A stretch of 64,000 nt of DNA from Callorhinus ursinus. Lineage: Eukaryota > Chordata > Mammalia > Carnivora > Otariidae. The DNA is taken from positions 13,068,669-13,132,668 of the forward strand of contig NW_020312902.1 in assembly GCF_003265705.1 (NCBI RefSeq), given 5' to 3'. The position numbers and the translations under genes are program-made. The notes beneath the pieces are model-generated. The model had not been told where the DNA came from. It saw only the letters and a list, made by a program, of their open reading frames with translations, and ran no database searches. Shown piece after piece: positions 31,414 to 43,027 of the stretch (position 1 is the stretch's first letter; every line of letters starts with the position of its first letter).

Positions 31414-32135
31414 ATGTCCCAAAGGAAAGAACAGGACAAAATCATAGCAAGAGAGCTAAATCAAATGGAGATAAGTAATATGCCTGATAGCGAATTTAAA
31501 GTAATGATAATAAAGATACTCGATGGACTTCAAAAAACAATGGAGGACCTCAATGAGACCCTTAACAAATAGAAAACATAAAAAAGAACCAATCAGAGAT
31601 GAAGAACTCAACAACTGAAATTAAAAATACATTAGAGGGAATAAATAGTAGACCAGAGGAAGCAGAAAAGATCAGTGACCTGGAGAACAGAGCAATGGAA
31701 GGCAATCAAGCTGAATAGGAGAGAGAAAAATAAATAATAAAGAATGAAAATAGATTAAGGGAACTCAGTGACACCATCCAGCTTAATAACATTCACATTA
31801 TAGAAATCCCAGAAGATGAAGAGAGAGAAAATGGGGCAGAAAATTTACTTGAAGAAATAATAGCCAAAAACCTCCTTAATCTGGGGAAGGAAACAGAAAT
31901 CCAGATCCAGGAGGCAAAGAGAGCCCCGAACAAAATCAAGCCATGGAGGTCCACACCAATACACATAGTAATTAAAATGGAAAAAAAAAAAAGGAGTGAT
32001 AAAGAGAGAATTTTAAAAGCAACAAGAGAAAAGAAAATATTTACATACAAGGGAAACCCCATAAGGCTATCAGCTGATTTGTCAGCAGAAATTTTGCAGG
32101 CCAGAAGAGAATGGCATGATACATTTCCTGAAAGG

Positions 32136-32194
<59 letters not shown>

Positions 32195-32334
32195 CCCTGC
32201 ACCAAGAATACTCTATCCAGCAAGGCTATCATTCAGAATAGAAAGAGAGATAGAGTTTCCCTAATAAACAAAAGGTAAAGGAATTTATCACCACTAAACC
32301 AGTCTTACAAGAAATGTTAAAAGGGACTCTTTGA
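31414..32334 (+). pseudogene. L1 ORF1 pseudogene (RNA-binding chaperone), interrupted by a CA array
   Basis: ORF1p is the trimeric RNA-binding protein of L1. The frame opens at ATG 31414 (MSQRKEQDKIIARELNQMEIS) and stops after about 52 codons at 31570-31572, with further stops downstream. The C-terminal region is recognisable in another frame: KGNPIRLSADLSAEILQARREWHDT, then a (CA)26 array at 32139-32190 where ordinary ORF1 sequence should be, then PRILYPARLSFR. The normal end is the TGA at 32332-32334. The length (about 306 codons) is close to that of intact ORF1s, but it encodes nothing functional. Confidence 0.8.
32139..32190. repeat. (CA)26 microsatellite inside L1 ORF1
   Basis: A perfect 52-bp CA array embedded in the C-terminal part of the ORF1 pseudogene. 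It creates spurious Thr-His or Val-Cys repeat frames on both strands. Confidence 0.98.
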
Positions 32335-33589
32335 GTGGAAAGGAAAGACCATAAGCCGGAGTAAGAAAAATAGGAAGCACAAAAGCAAGAAAACTAAATA
32401 TATCTATAAAAATCAGACAAAGGATTCATAAAATAAAAGAATGTGAACTATGACACCATATATCTAAAATGTGATGGGGAGAGGCATAAAAATTGAATGC
32501 TTTTAGAATGGGTTCAAACTAAAGTGGCCATCAATTTAATATAGACTGCTATATGCATAAGCTGTTATTTATAGACCTAATGATAACCTCAAATCAAAAA
32601 CTAGTAATAGATACACAAAAAGTTGAGAAACGAATCCAAGTATATCACTAAAAAAGCCAGCAAACTATGAGAGAAGAGAGAGAGAACTATAAAAATAACC
32701 ATTAAACAAGTAACAAAGGGCAATAAATACCTACCTATCAATAATTACTTTGACTATAAATGGACTAAAATCTCTAATCAAAAGACATAAGGTGACAAAA
32801 TGGATTAAAAAGCAAAAAAAAATCTATATGCTTCATACAAGAGACTCATTTCAGACATAAAGACATATGCAATAGATTGAAAGTGAAGGGATGGAAAAGC
32901 ATTTATCATGCATATGGAAGTGAAAAAAAGTTGGGGTATCAATACTTATTTTGGACAAAATAGACTTTAAAACAAAGACTTTAACAAGAGACATAGAAGG
33001 ACACTATATAATCATAAAGGGAACAATCCAACAAGAAGATATAATAATTGGGAACACTCAAGTATATAAAGCAGTTAATAACAAACATAAAGAAAGTAAT
33101 CACTAGTAATATAATAATAGTAGGGGACTTTAACACCCCACTTACATCAATCATCTAAACAGAAAATCAAAAGGAAACAGTGGCTTTGAATTATAGATTG
33201 GACCAGATGGATCTAACAGATATAGTCTGAATATTCCATCTTAAAATAATGAAATACACATTCTTTTCAAGTGCCTACGGACATTCTCCAGAATAGATTA
33301 CATATTAGTTCACAAAATAAGTCTCAACAAATTCAAAAAGATTGAAGTTATACCACACATCTTTTCTAATCACATTATGAAATTAGAAATCAACCACAAG
33401 AAAAAGTCTGGAAAGAACACAAATACATGGAGGTTAAATAACATGGTACTGAACAATGAATGGGTCAAACAAGAAACCAAAAAGGAAATACATGGTGACA
33501 AATGAAAATGAAAACACGCTGGTACAAAATCTTTAGGATACAGCAAAACTGTTCTAAGAGGAGTTTATAGCAATACCAAACTAACTCAA

Positions 33590-33650
33590 AAAGACAAATA
33601 AAAGGAAAAAGAAAATAAAGAAAAAAAGAAAGAAAAAGAAAGAAAATCTC
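33590..33650. repeat. A/G-rich low-complexity stretch in L1 ORF2
   Basis: AAAGAAAATAAAGAAAAAAAGAAAGAAA-type sequence replaces part of the ORF2 region in which L1 normally encodes a lysine-rich linker. It probably expanded by slippage. Confidence 0.7.
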
Positions 33651-35232
33651 AAATAAATAACCTAACCTCATACCTAAAGGAGCTAGAAAAAGAACAAACA
33701 GAACTCAAAACAAGTAGAAGGAAGGAAATAATAAAGATTAGAGCAGAAATAAATGAAATAGAAACTAAAAAAAAAAAAACACCCCAATAGAATAGATCAA
33801 TAAAACCAAATGGTTTTTTGAAAAGATCATAAAATTGATAACTTCTAGCCAGACTCGTCAAAGAGAGAGAGAAAGAGGATTCAAACAAAATCAGAAATGA
33901 AATAGGAAAAATAACCAACACCACAGAAATACACATGATTGTAAGAGACCATAAAAAATTATATGCCAACAAATTGGACAACTTAGGAGAAATGGATAAA
34001 TTCCTAGAAACATAACCTCCCAAAACTGAATCAGGAAGCAAAAGATTTGAACAGATTACCAGCAATAAAATTGAGTCAGTAATCCAAAAGATCCCAACAA
34101 ACAGAAATCTAGGACCAGATGGCTTCACAAGTGAAATCTACCAAACATTAAAGAAGATTAAAACCTATTCTTCTCAAACTATTCCAAAAAATAGAAGAGT
34201 AAGGGAAATTTCCAAATTCATTCTATGAGGCCAGAATTAGCCTGATACCAAAACTAGATAAAGACAACACCAAAAATATTTAACAAACAAAACCCAAAAA
34301 TACATTAAAAAAAATCATTTGCCATGATCAAGGGGGATGTATTCTTGGTATGCAAGGGTGGTTTAATATTCACAAAACAATCCATGTGATAGGTCACATC
34401 AATATGAGAAAGGATAAAAACCACACGATCATTTGAAAATATACTAAACTTTGTATGGCACCACAAAAGACCCTGGAGAGCCAAAGTAATCTTGAATAAG
34501 AAGAACATAACTGGAGGTATCATAATCCCAAATTTCAAGATATATTGCAAAGTGATAGTAATCAAAAGCGTATGGTACTGGCACAAAAATAGACACATAT
34601 ATCAATGAAACAGAGTAGAGAACCCAGAAATGAACTCATGATTATAAGTCAATTAATTTTCAACAAAAGAAAAGAAGATCTAATGGGAAAAAAAGACAGT
34701 ATCTTCAACAAATAGTATTAGGAAGACTAGACAGCTGCATGCAAAAGAATGGAACTGGACCGCTTTTCCACACCATACACAAAAATAAATTCAAATGGAT
34801 TAAAGAGCAAAATGTGAGACCTGAAAACTTAAAAATCCTAGAAGAGAGCACAGGCACTTATTTACCTGACATCAGATGTAGCAACATTTTTCTAGATACA
34901 TCTCCTTAAGAGAAACAAAAGAAAAACTATTGAGACTACATCAAAATAAAAAGCTTCTGCACAGTGAAGGAAACAATCAACAAAACTGAAAGGCAGTCTA
35001 CAAAGTAGAAGAAGATATTTGCAAATGATATATCCAATAACAGGTTAGTATCCAAAATATATGAAGAACTTATAAAACTCAAAACCCCAAAAATGAATAA
35101 CCCAATCAAAAATGGGCAGAAGACATGAACAGACATTTCTCCAAAGAAGACATGCAGATGGCTAAGAGAAACGTGAAATGAGGCTCGACATCACTCATTA
35201 TCAGGGAAATGCAAATCAAAATTACCATATCA

Positions 35233-35429
35233 AGGGGCGCCTGGGTGGCTCAGTCGTTAAGCGTCTGCCTTCGGCTCAGGTCATGGTCCCAGGGTCCTGG
35301 GATGGAGCCCCGCATCAGGCTCCCTGCTCTGCAGGAAGCCAGCTTCTCCCTCTCCCACTCCCCCTGCTTGTGTTCCCTCTCTCGTTGTGTCTCTCTCTGT
35401 CAAATTGATAAATAAAATCTTTAAAATAT
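35233..35429 (+). mobile_element. CAN SINE inserted in L1 ORF2
   Basis: A plus-strand copy with a near-perfect head (GGGGCGCCTGGGTGGCTCAG). An 11-bp TSD, TTACCATATCA, at 35222-35232 and 35430-35440 marks the insertion into the L1 C-terminal region. One of the youngest SINEs here. Confidence 0.97.
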
Positions 35430-35759
35430 TTACCATATCATTTCACACCTGTCAGAATGGCTAAAATTAAAAGGACAAGAAACAATATATGTTGGCAAGG
35501 ATGTGGAAAAAATGGAACCCTCATGCACTGTTGGTGAGAATGCAAACTGGAACAGCCACTGTGGAAAACACTATGGAGGTTCCTCAGAGAATCACAAATA
35601 GAGTTATCATATGAGCTAATAATTCCACTACTTGGTATTACAAAGATTACAAAAACACTAAATCAAAAAGACATATACACCCCTATATTTATTGCAGCAT
35701 TATTGACAATAGCCACATTATAGAAGCAGCCAAAGTGTCCATCAATAAATGCATGGATA

Positions 35760-35956
35760 GGGGCACCTGGGTGGCTCAGTCAGTTAAGCATTGGACTCTT
35801 GGTTTTGGCTCAGGTCATGATATCAAGCCCCACCCTCCAGCTCCATGCTCAGTGTGGAGTCTGCTTGAGATTCTTTCTCTCCCTCTCCTTCTGCCCCTTC
35901 CCCAGGTCACATGCTCTCTAAATACATACATACATACATAAAAATCTTTAAAAAAT
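35760..35956 (+). mobile_element. CAN SINE inserted near the L1 ORF2 end
   Basis: A plus-strand copy with TSD AATAAATGCATGGATA at 35744-35759 and the same 16 bp with one mismatch at 35957-35972. The tail contains a short (CATA)n run. Confidence 0.97.
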
Positions 35957-36383
35957 AATAAATGAATGGATAAAGAAGATGTTGTATATGTGTGTGTGTG
36001 TATATGCAATGGAATATTATTCAGCCATAAAAAGAATAAAATAAAATCCTGCTATTTGCAACAAGATGGGTGGATCTAGAAGGTATAATGCTAAGTGAAA
36101 TAAGTCAGAGAAAGACAAATATCATATGATTTCTCACATATGGAATTTATGAAACAAATGAAAAATAATAAACAAAAAACAAAACAAAAAAATACTCTCA
36201 AATATCGAGAACTGATGGTTATCAGAGGAGCGGTGGGTGGGGTGATCAGTGAAATGGGTGAGGAGGACTAAGAGAACATTTATCGTGATGAGCACTGAGT
36301 AATGCATAGAATTGAGGAATCAATATACTGTACGCCTGAAACTAATATAACCTTGTATGTTAATTTTATACTGGAATTAAAAT

Positions 36384-36490
36384 TATATACATATACCTAT
36401 ATATAATTAATTATACTGGAATCAAATTATATATGTTAATATATAATTATATATATTAAAAATTATATACATATATCATTAATATTTTTA
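36384..36490. repeat. AT-rich low-complexity tail region
   Basis: ATATATA/TTAATTAT-rich sequence directly follows the L1 3' end and probably derives from its A-rich tail. Confidence 0.8.
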
Positions 36491-37268
36491 ATAAGATACC
36501 CAGACCCAAAGATATTCACATATACCATGTCCCCATAGCATTTGTTGGAATTCCACTTCTAAAGGTTATTTAGGAAAGTTTATCAGAATGCAAGTGCTAT
36601 TAAACAAATGCTATTAAGTCTACTCTAACAAAAATAAATGGTTGTAAAACTTCAGCATTTACTCTGAGTTACAAATTATTTATGCTGTATATTCCAGATG
36701 AAAATGAAAGTCCAGGATTTAAAACACCAACAGTAAGAATAATTAATCTAATGAAGGAAAAACATTCTGGCACAAGCTTTAAAAATAAATTTCCTATATT
36801 CACATCCTGGATTCAATACTTGCTAAATATATGACCCTGTACATGTAACATAACTTCCTTACTACTCCATTTTTATATGTAAAATGGGAATTATTGAAAA
36901 TGGTCAATATAAACCAAAAGCTCATCATGGTTTCCATGACAAATTCTGATTAAATACAACATTTTTTCTTAATGAAATATCAATCACTATAGTTCGAAAT
37001 AATTTGTGTGGTTTGTTAGTTATAACTGGGAAGTGAAGTATGAAAGAAGTTGGGAGAGTCCTAAAGAGCTCTTGTTTGCATTAACAAAGAATTTACCATT
37101 ATCTCTAGGAAATTCACCACTCAATAAGTTTTCTAGCCTGATTTCTAAACTTTTTGTTTTAGAGCCTCATCCATAGCCATTTCTCATTTCCTATGCTCCC
37201 AAAGATAGCTAAACTTGATTTCACACTCTCACTGCACTTTATTCAAATCCCAATTGCTGTACAAATTC
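36491..37268. other. Unique sequence, nothing recognised
   Basis: No repeat or coding feature recognised. Confidence 0.5.
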
Positions 37269-37281
37269 TACTGATTTTCTT

Positions 37282-37327
37282 ATTTTATTGTGTTATGTTA
37301 GTCACCATACATCATTAGTTTTTGATG
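37282..37327 (-). mobile_element. 46-bp LINE-1 3'-end insertion with target-site duplication
   Basis: On the minus strand this is only the last part of the young L1 3' UTR (ATCAAAAACTAATGATG, then TATGGTGACTAACATAAC, then a short A-rich end). It is flanked by a perfect 13-bp TSD, TACTGATTTTCTT, at 37269-37281 and 37328-37340. The TSD shows that it is an insertion and not a chance match. Confidence 0.92.
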
Positions 37328-37369
37328 TACTGATTTTCTTTAGATTATTTTCCCAGGCAAACTAAGTGC

Positions 37370-37545
37370 CTAGAATATAAGGGTCACTACTTAGGGTTTT
37401 TCTATCAGTTCCATTAAAAACATGGATTGTGTTTGTTCATTGCTATATTCCCAGTGTTTAACACAGTGCCTGCAACATGATATTTATGGATTAACACATT
37501 TATGATTTCAGTGTCTAATAAATATTTGCTCCCAACAAACTTTTG
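37370..37545 (+). mobile_element. L2 LINE 3' end
   Basis: AACATGGATTGTGTTTGTTCATTGCTATATTCCCAGTGTTTAACACAGTGCC, then TAATAAATATTTG, is the typical L2 3' terminus in plus orientation. Confidence 0.75.
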
Positions 37546-38353
37546 TGGAATGTGTGAGTAACAGAGGAAAAGGGATGAAGAGACATGAATGGCTGAATTG
37601 AGTTAAAGCTTATACATGGAAAGAAAAATCCCTCACCCAAATCTGTATAAAAAAGGTAAAAATGTCCCAGATGTTACAAAAAACAGGGTTCAAAATAGCA
37701 TATAATCCCTGGGATGACTTAAATAATATCGATCAAGTCTCTGGTTTCATTTAGGTTATTATTTTACGATATAGACGTCTACACATTGCTTTAAAATCTA
37801 CACATTGCTTTAAACTCATTAACTCATTTCTGAGCTACATGGAAATAGAGGATTTGACTTTTCTGTTTAGCTTGGTACATATTAAATCAAGTGTTTCAGA
37901 ATGGCATTATATACAACTTTAAAAATAAGAACTCCCCCAAAACAACTTAATAAGCATAATATTGTCCATATTTGATTTATCTTGAACATTGCATACATCT
38001 CATTAGGGTCAGGACTAAATATTCTTAACATTTTGATTAATACATTATAGATGACTGATGACCTGAACACTACAGGAAAAAGTGAATGCCACAGATGTTT
38101 TGATTTGTGAAAGCAGAAAAACACACAGTTTATATTTTGAAAATAATTCTGAGATTTTAAGAAAAATGTATGTATAATCCCATCAAGGTATATGGGGCAA
38201 TAAGACAGGCTGATCAGGAAAATCCAAGAGTAATCATAATTGAGATTTCTACTGACATGATCTGATAGATCCAGAAAGTAAAGTCCCAGATAAATACCCA
38301 AGACAAGGAAGGCCAAATATTTAGAAGTTTCCAGTGTCCAGGTCATAGAGTTG
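37546..38353. other. AT-rich unique sequence
   Basis: No repeat recognised. The 154-codon minus-strand open frame at 37882-38346 is hydrophobic, AT-driven and lacks a domain. Confidence 0.5.
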
Positions 38354-38368
38354 AGAAAGCTGATTAAT

Positions 38369-38571
38369 GGGGCGCCTGGGTGGCTCAGTCAGTTGAGCAC
38401 CTGCCTTTGGCTCAGATCATGATCTCAGGGTCCTGGGATCAAGCCAGGCATCCGGCTCCCTGCTCAGTGGGGAGTCTTCTTCTCCCTCTGCCCCTTCCCC
38501 TCTTGTGCTCTCTCTCTCTCCCCCTCTCTCTCTCCCAAATAAATAAATACAACTTTAAAAAAATTAAAAAA
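38369..38571 (+). mobile_element. CAN SINE with target-site duplication
   Basis: A plus-strand copy with head GGGGCGCCTGGGTGGCTCAG and a 15-bp TSD, AGAAAGCTGATTAAT, at 38354-38368 and (one mismatch) at 38572-38586. Confidence 0.97.
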
Positions 38572-38586
38572 AGAAAGCTCATTAAT

Positions 38587-40492
38587 ATACATTGTAAAGT
38601 TTGGGTCACAAACAAAGATACTACTTTCTACTTTTGTCCTTACTGTAAAAGTAGCTTGGGTCAACTAGTATCCATCCATCCATCTGACCATTAATCCATT
38701 TTTTAATAAGTATTTACTGAATATTTACTAAGGTAAATATCAAGAAGATAGGTCTATCAGCCAGAAGATAAAGGCTTTCTCTTATTTGGAAGAGAGGGAG
38801 AGGCTGTGGTCACCTCAAGACCTTCAACAAATGGAAAAATGGATATAGCAGGTTGGAGACTATTTCACCTTCCTACTATTTATGATTATCAAAAAGTCAA
38901 AGAAGTTCATTATAAGCATGAACATTGACAACAGCACTCTATCAAGGAAGGCAAGTGACACATCTGTGAAATGATTGAATACTACTTGTCAAATGAGAAG
39001 TCAAAAACAAACAAACAAATTTTGGGCAGGTGCATAGGTTCTTTTTTTGCAGAGGAGGATTATTGGACAAAAATGTCAAGGTACATAAAATTCAAACTCA
39101 GGGATAGGTGGCATTTATTTTTAGATACTCTATATAATTGATACTCTATATAATTGAGCTTCCTGATTCTTCTAAGTGTCTGAGCCAATGAAAACCCTGG
39201 AGATAGCACTAGTAGAGGCAGGCATAAATGTATTGGCCACCAACCACTCCTTGGTGCCCTGAGTATGTCTCCAACACATGGATCAGGAAAAAATGCCTTC
39301 TTTTGTGGTATCTTCCAGTCCTACTGATTTCAGATGACAACAACAAAACTCTATGAAATTTTTAATCTCAGAGGCTTATAGCTATTCCTGGCCCTCTCAG
39401 ATAAAATAATCCAGCAACCCAAGATTTCTGCTTGCCTCAGAGCTCTTCCATTATCTCTGAAGACTTTCCTTGTAAGCACAAGAATTATGGTATCATGTCA
39501 AGAATTATTTTCCCAAGTTAGTTCAGAGTAAGGCTATGCATCTGCCCTGGGCTCTATGTTTTGCTAGTATTGATGATATTCCAGGAAAGCTTTTCTCTAG
39601 AACAGACTTTAAGCCACCTTTACACTCATTGTATTTACTGCCCAATTTGGGGTGTCAATATTCCCAGACTAAAAAATATTCTCACCCAGAGGTATCAATT
39701 GAAGAGAAGACAGTGCCATAAATTCTTTATAAATGTGTAGCTGATTCTGCAATGCATACTTGGTCTTACCAGTTTTGAAAAAAAAAATTTCATCTTAACC
39801 TAGTTTTATTGAAAAATAACTATTTTCAAAAAATAGGTAGAAGAGTAGCACTGCTTTACATTTTTGCCCATTTCTTTTGTGCCCTGCTTAATAGAAGAGA
39901 GCTATATCCTCATAATATCTGTTTCTGCACTCAATCTATTGTGATTTATGTTATTTTGGCTGAAGTATATGAAGAAATTACAGCTTCACACAGATAAGTA
40001 ACTGAGGATGAGAAGACCTTATAGATCCTCCAAAAGACTTGAGGGACCCCAGGATCCTCAGAGCACACTTGAGAGATGTTAATCTAATTCACAGTGGGCA
40101 GTGAATCTTTACTAAGTTCAGAGATGAATTAAATAAACTCCGGCTGGGGAGGGAAATGAGTCAGAGAGAGAGACTTAATTGTCAAATTCAGTTAATGTAA
40201 AAGCACTGTCTTCTTTATGGTGCTGTTTATTATCTGGGAGGAAAATATGCCTCCATATGCCTTCATCTAACTGTTTAGTGGTTTTCCTACTAAAGGTGCC
40301 AATGAACACACATCATTTATTGGACAACTATCCTTTTTAGGGCACAATTCCATAGTATCCTTTATAACACACTTTTCTCAGAGTGGGGCAAATCTGTTCT
40401 TTGATTATTTAGAATTAAATACATTTTAAAATATATGTGAAACATTTCATCTGTTCCAACAGGTTGGTATATTTATGTGTGTGATACTTTAA
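38587..40492. other. Mostly unique sequence
   Basis: A short tandem duplication of GATACTCTATATAATT lies at 39124-39139 and 39140-39155. The rest carries no recognisable repeat or coding feature. Confidence 0.5.
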
Positions 40493-41935
40493 TTTTTTAA
40501 AAATTTATTTTTGCATTTTTTCATTAAGATATAATTGATGTAACATTTTATAAGTTTAGGGTGTACAATATGTTGATTTGATACATTTATATATTGCAAC
40601 TGACTGCCACCATGGTGTTAGCTAACAACTTTATTATGTCACATACTTATCATTGCTTTTTTGTGGTGAGAAGAATTGACATCTAGACTTTTAATAACTT
40701 TGAAGTTCATAATACAGTATTATTGACTATAATCACTTCACTGTGTATTAGATCTGCAAAGTTATTTATCTACCAATTGTAAATTTGCACCCTTAAACAT
40801 CTCCCAAATTCCTCCATTTCCCAACCTCTGGTAACCACCATTCTACTCTCTGCTTCAAGGAGTTCGGCTTTTCTAATTCCACATAAGTGATATTACACAG
40901 TATTTGTCTCTCTGTCTGCCTTATATCACCTGCATAATGCCCTCAAGTTCCATTCATGTTGTCACAAATGGCAAGATTTCCTTTTTTCTAATGGCTGAAT
41001 AAAGTTTCATTATATATGTGTGTGTGCACAAACACACACATACACACACACCCCATATTTTTATCCATTTATTTGTTGATAGGCACTCAGGTTGTTTCCG
41101 TATATCTTGGCTATTGTGAATAATGCTGCAATAAGCATGGGAGTGCAGATATTCCTTTGATATCCTGTTTTCACTTCCTTTGGGTATACACCCAGAAGCG
41201 GGATTGCTGGATCTTACTGTAGCTGAATTTTTAATTGGATGCAGAATGTCCATACTGTTTTCCATAGTGACTGAACCAATCTATATCCTTATGAACAGTG
41301 CTTAAGTGTTCCCTTTTCTCCACATCGCCACTAGTACTTAGCTCTTGTCTTCTTGAAGGTAGCCATTCTAACACGTGTGAAGTGATACCTCATTGTGGGT
41401 TTTTTGTTTGTTTGTTTTTATCAGCATTTTACCGATGATTAGTGATGTTAACCTTTCCATGTATCTTTTAGTCATTTGAATGCTTTCTTTTGGAAAATGA
41501 CTATTCAGTTCCTGTGCCCATTTTTTAAATGATTGGTTTTTTGTTATGAATTGTATGAGTTCTTTATATATTTGAGATATTAAATCCCTTATTGGATATA
41601 TGGTTTGTAAATGTTTTCTTCCATTCTGTAGGTTGCCTTTTTATTTTATTGATTGTTTCTTTTGCTGTTCAGAAGCTTTTTAGTTTGATGAAGTCCCACT
41701 TGTTGATCTTTGCTTTTGTTACTTGTGCTTTTTGTGTCATATCCAAGAAATCATCGTCAAGACCAATGTCAGGGAGCTTCTTCTCTATGTTTTCTTCTAG
41801 ATATTTTATGGTATCAGGTCTTATGTCTAAGACTTTAGTACATTTTAAGTTAATTTCTGTGAGTGTTGTGAGATAGGGATCCACTTTGATTTTTCTGCGT
41901 GGGGTTATCCCAGTTAAAAAGCTAGAACATATATG
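40493..41935 (-). mobile_element. L1 3' half (L1MA-like), minus strand
   Basis: Reverse complement of an L1 from mid-ORF2 to the 3' UTR end. 40493-40900 is the 3' UTR (GTATATTAG/ATCTGCAAAG...CCATTTCCC...CCACCATTCTACTCTC). 40900-41915 is the C-terminal part of ORF2. Two short minus-strand frames still read as ORF2p (40954-41265 and 41669-41962, the latter containing ...ITPRRKIKVDPYLTTLTEINLK... and DFIKLKSF). A short (TG/CA) stretch at about 41019-41052 sits at the ORF2 end. It is clearly older than the young L1s of this window. Confidence 0.88.
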
Positions 41936-41942
41936 TTTAGCT

Positions 41943-41989
41943 AAACAACTAAACTTTCCCAAAACCTTTTGTGAAAAGTTTAGTTGTTT
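41943..41989. repeat. 15-bp perfect inverted repeat at the L1 5' edge
   Basis: AAACAACTAAACTTT at 41943-41957 and its exact reverse complement at 41975-41989, separated by 17 bp. It starts where the minus-strand L1 is 5'-truncated. Confidence 0.85.
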
Positions 41990-42807
41990 GGGTTTTTTTT
42001 TTTTTTAATTACTTGTTGACATGGATGGAGTAGGGATGGGCTGTACTTTTCATCTACCCTCTGTTTCTACACCAAAGAAGTTAGCATGGTAGAAATGAGC
42101 ATAGATTCAATAAGTATTGGTTGAATTGGAAGATTGAAGTGTTGGTTTGAGAATGAATCTCTCTACCCAAACATTCTTTCATGCCTAGTTTAAGCTTAAA
42201 CCTTTGTCTGGAGCTTCCCTGTTATCTTTGAATGAGTCTAAATAACATGGTGTCCAATCCTGCAACAGGGGTGAAGACTTCAGTTTCTGGTTCTTCTCTT
42301 TCCACTCTGAAGTGTTGTGAGGTTTATTCTCTTTATATAGCCAGCAGCCTCAAGTTTGTGGATATAAAATAAATATAATAGTGACTCCCTAAGGACATTG
42401 GGAGCTAGAAATTTAGTATTTTGAAAATATTTGAAGGAGTTTTAAAAAGAGATATATGCAGAAAATATTAATAATAAAATTGAAAAAAATAGATGAAACG
42501 TTTCTAAATAGCACAGGTCCTTTGAGTGGGTTAGTTTAAACCCACTTCATTTAAAAATATATTTACCCTTTATTTTCAGAGCACTTAGTGGTAGTAAGTG
42601 CAACTTTCTTTATATAAAAGTAAAAATATTAACATAATTTCAATACATTTGAGGACACCAGAGGACACTAATCAGTGCTACTGACTAGACTACAGGTAAA
42701 ACAAAATGATTTAGGGTATGGTGCTCCAAAATACTCCTGAAGGCTTTTTTTTGGTAAATGCATAAAAAGGTGTTAGTCTAAGATAAGACATATATGTTCT
42801 AGCTTTT
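41990..42807. other. Unique sequence, nothing recognised
   Basis: No repeat or coding feature recognised. Confidence 0.5.
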
Positions 42808-42821
42808 TAACTTGCTTATTT

Positions 42822-43013
42822 TTTTAAAAGATTTTATTTATTTATTTGAGAGAGAGAGAATGAGAGATAGAGAGCACGAGAGGGAAGAGGATCAGAGGGA
42901 GAAGCAGACTCCCTGCCGAGCAGGGAGCCCGATGCGGGACTCGATCCCTGGACTCCAGGATCATGACCTGAGCAAAAGGCAGTTGCTTAACCAACTGAGC
43001 CACCCAGGCACCC
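42822..43013 (-). mobile_element. CAN SINE with target-site duplication
   Basis: A minus-strand copy flanked by a perfect 14-bp TSD, TAACTTGCTTATTT, at 42808-42821 and 43014-43027. It closely resembles the copy at 5553-5746. Confidence 0.97.
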
Positions 43014-43027
43014 TAACTTGCTTATTT

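Larger units (their letters stand above)
32716..36150 (+). pseudogene. L1 ORF2 pseudogene, RT core deleted
   Basis: ORF2p supplies endonuclease and reverse transcriptase for L1. The expected start near 32716 has lost its ATG (AAAGGGCAATAAATACCTACC). The endonuclease region (to about 33450) and the region leading to RT (to about 34260) are recognisable but carry stops. A deletion of several tens of bp lies near 34280. A larger one, about 0.8-0.9 kb judged from normal L1 spacing, has its junction near 34434-34441 and removes the RT active-site box. The C-terminal part continues from 34450, is interrupted by SINEs at 35233 and 35760, and ends near 36150. Confidence 0.82.
29970..36395 (+). mobile_element. 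Nearly full-length LINE-1 (5' UTR, ORF1, ORF2, 3' UTR), inactive
   Basis: This plus-strand carnivore L1 keeps its 5' end. It starts GGGAAGATAGCAAAGTAGGAGG, the decayed form of the usual AAGATGGCG start that carries a YY1 site. The 5' UTR runs to about 31413, ORF1 covers 31414-32334, an inter-ORF spacer follows, ORF2 covers about 32716-36150, and the 3' UTR ends near TGAAACTAATATAACC and TACTGGAATTAAAATT at about 36383. ORF1 and ORF2 carry stops and indels, ORF2 has two deletions, and two CAN SINEs inserted later (35233-35429 and 35760-35956). Without the SINEs and their TSDs it is about 6.0 kb. No clear TSD was found. It cannot mobilise. Confidence 0.9.

Noticed and set aside
31793..32191. 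Val-Cys repeat frame on the minus strand
   Set aside because: Generated by the CA array and antisense L1 ORF1 sequence.
33649..34128. 159-codon minus-strand frame
   Set aside because: It is the antisense strand of the L1 ORF2 pseudogene.
37882..38346. 154-codon hydrophobic frame on the minus strand
   Set aside because: AT-rich composition gives Phe/Ile/Leu-rich frames by chance. No signal, motif or exon structure.
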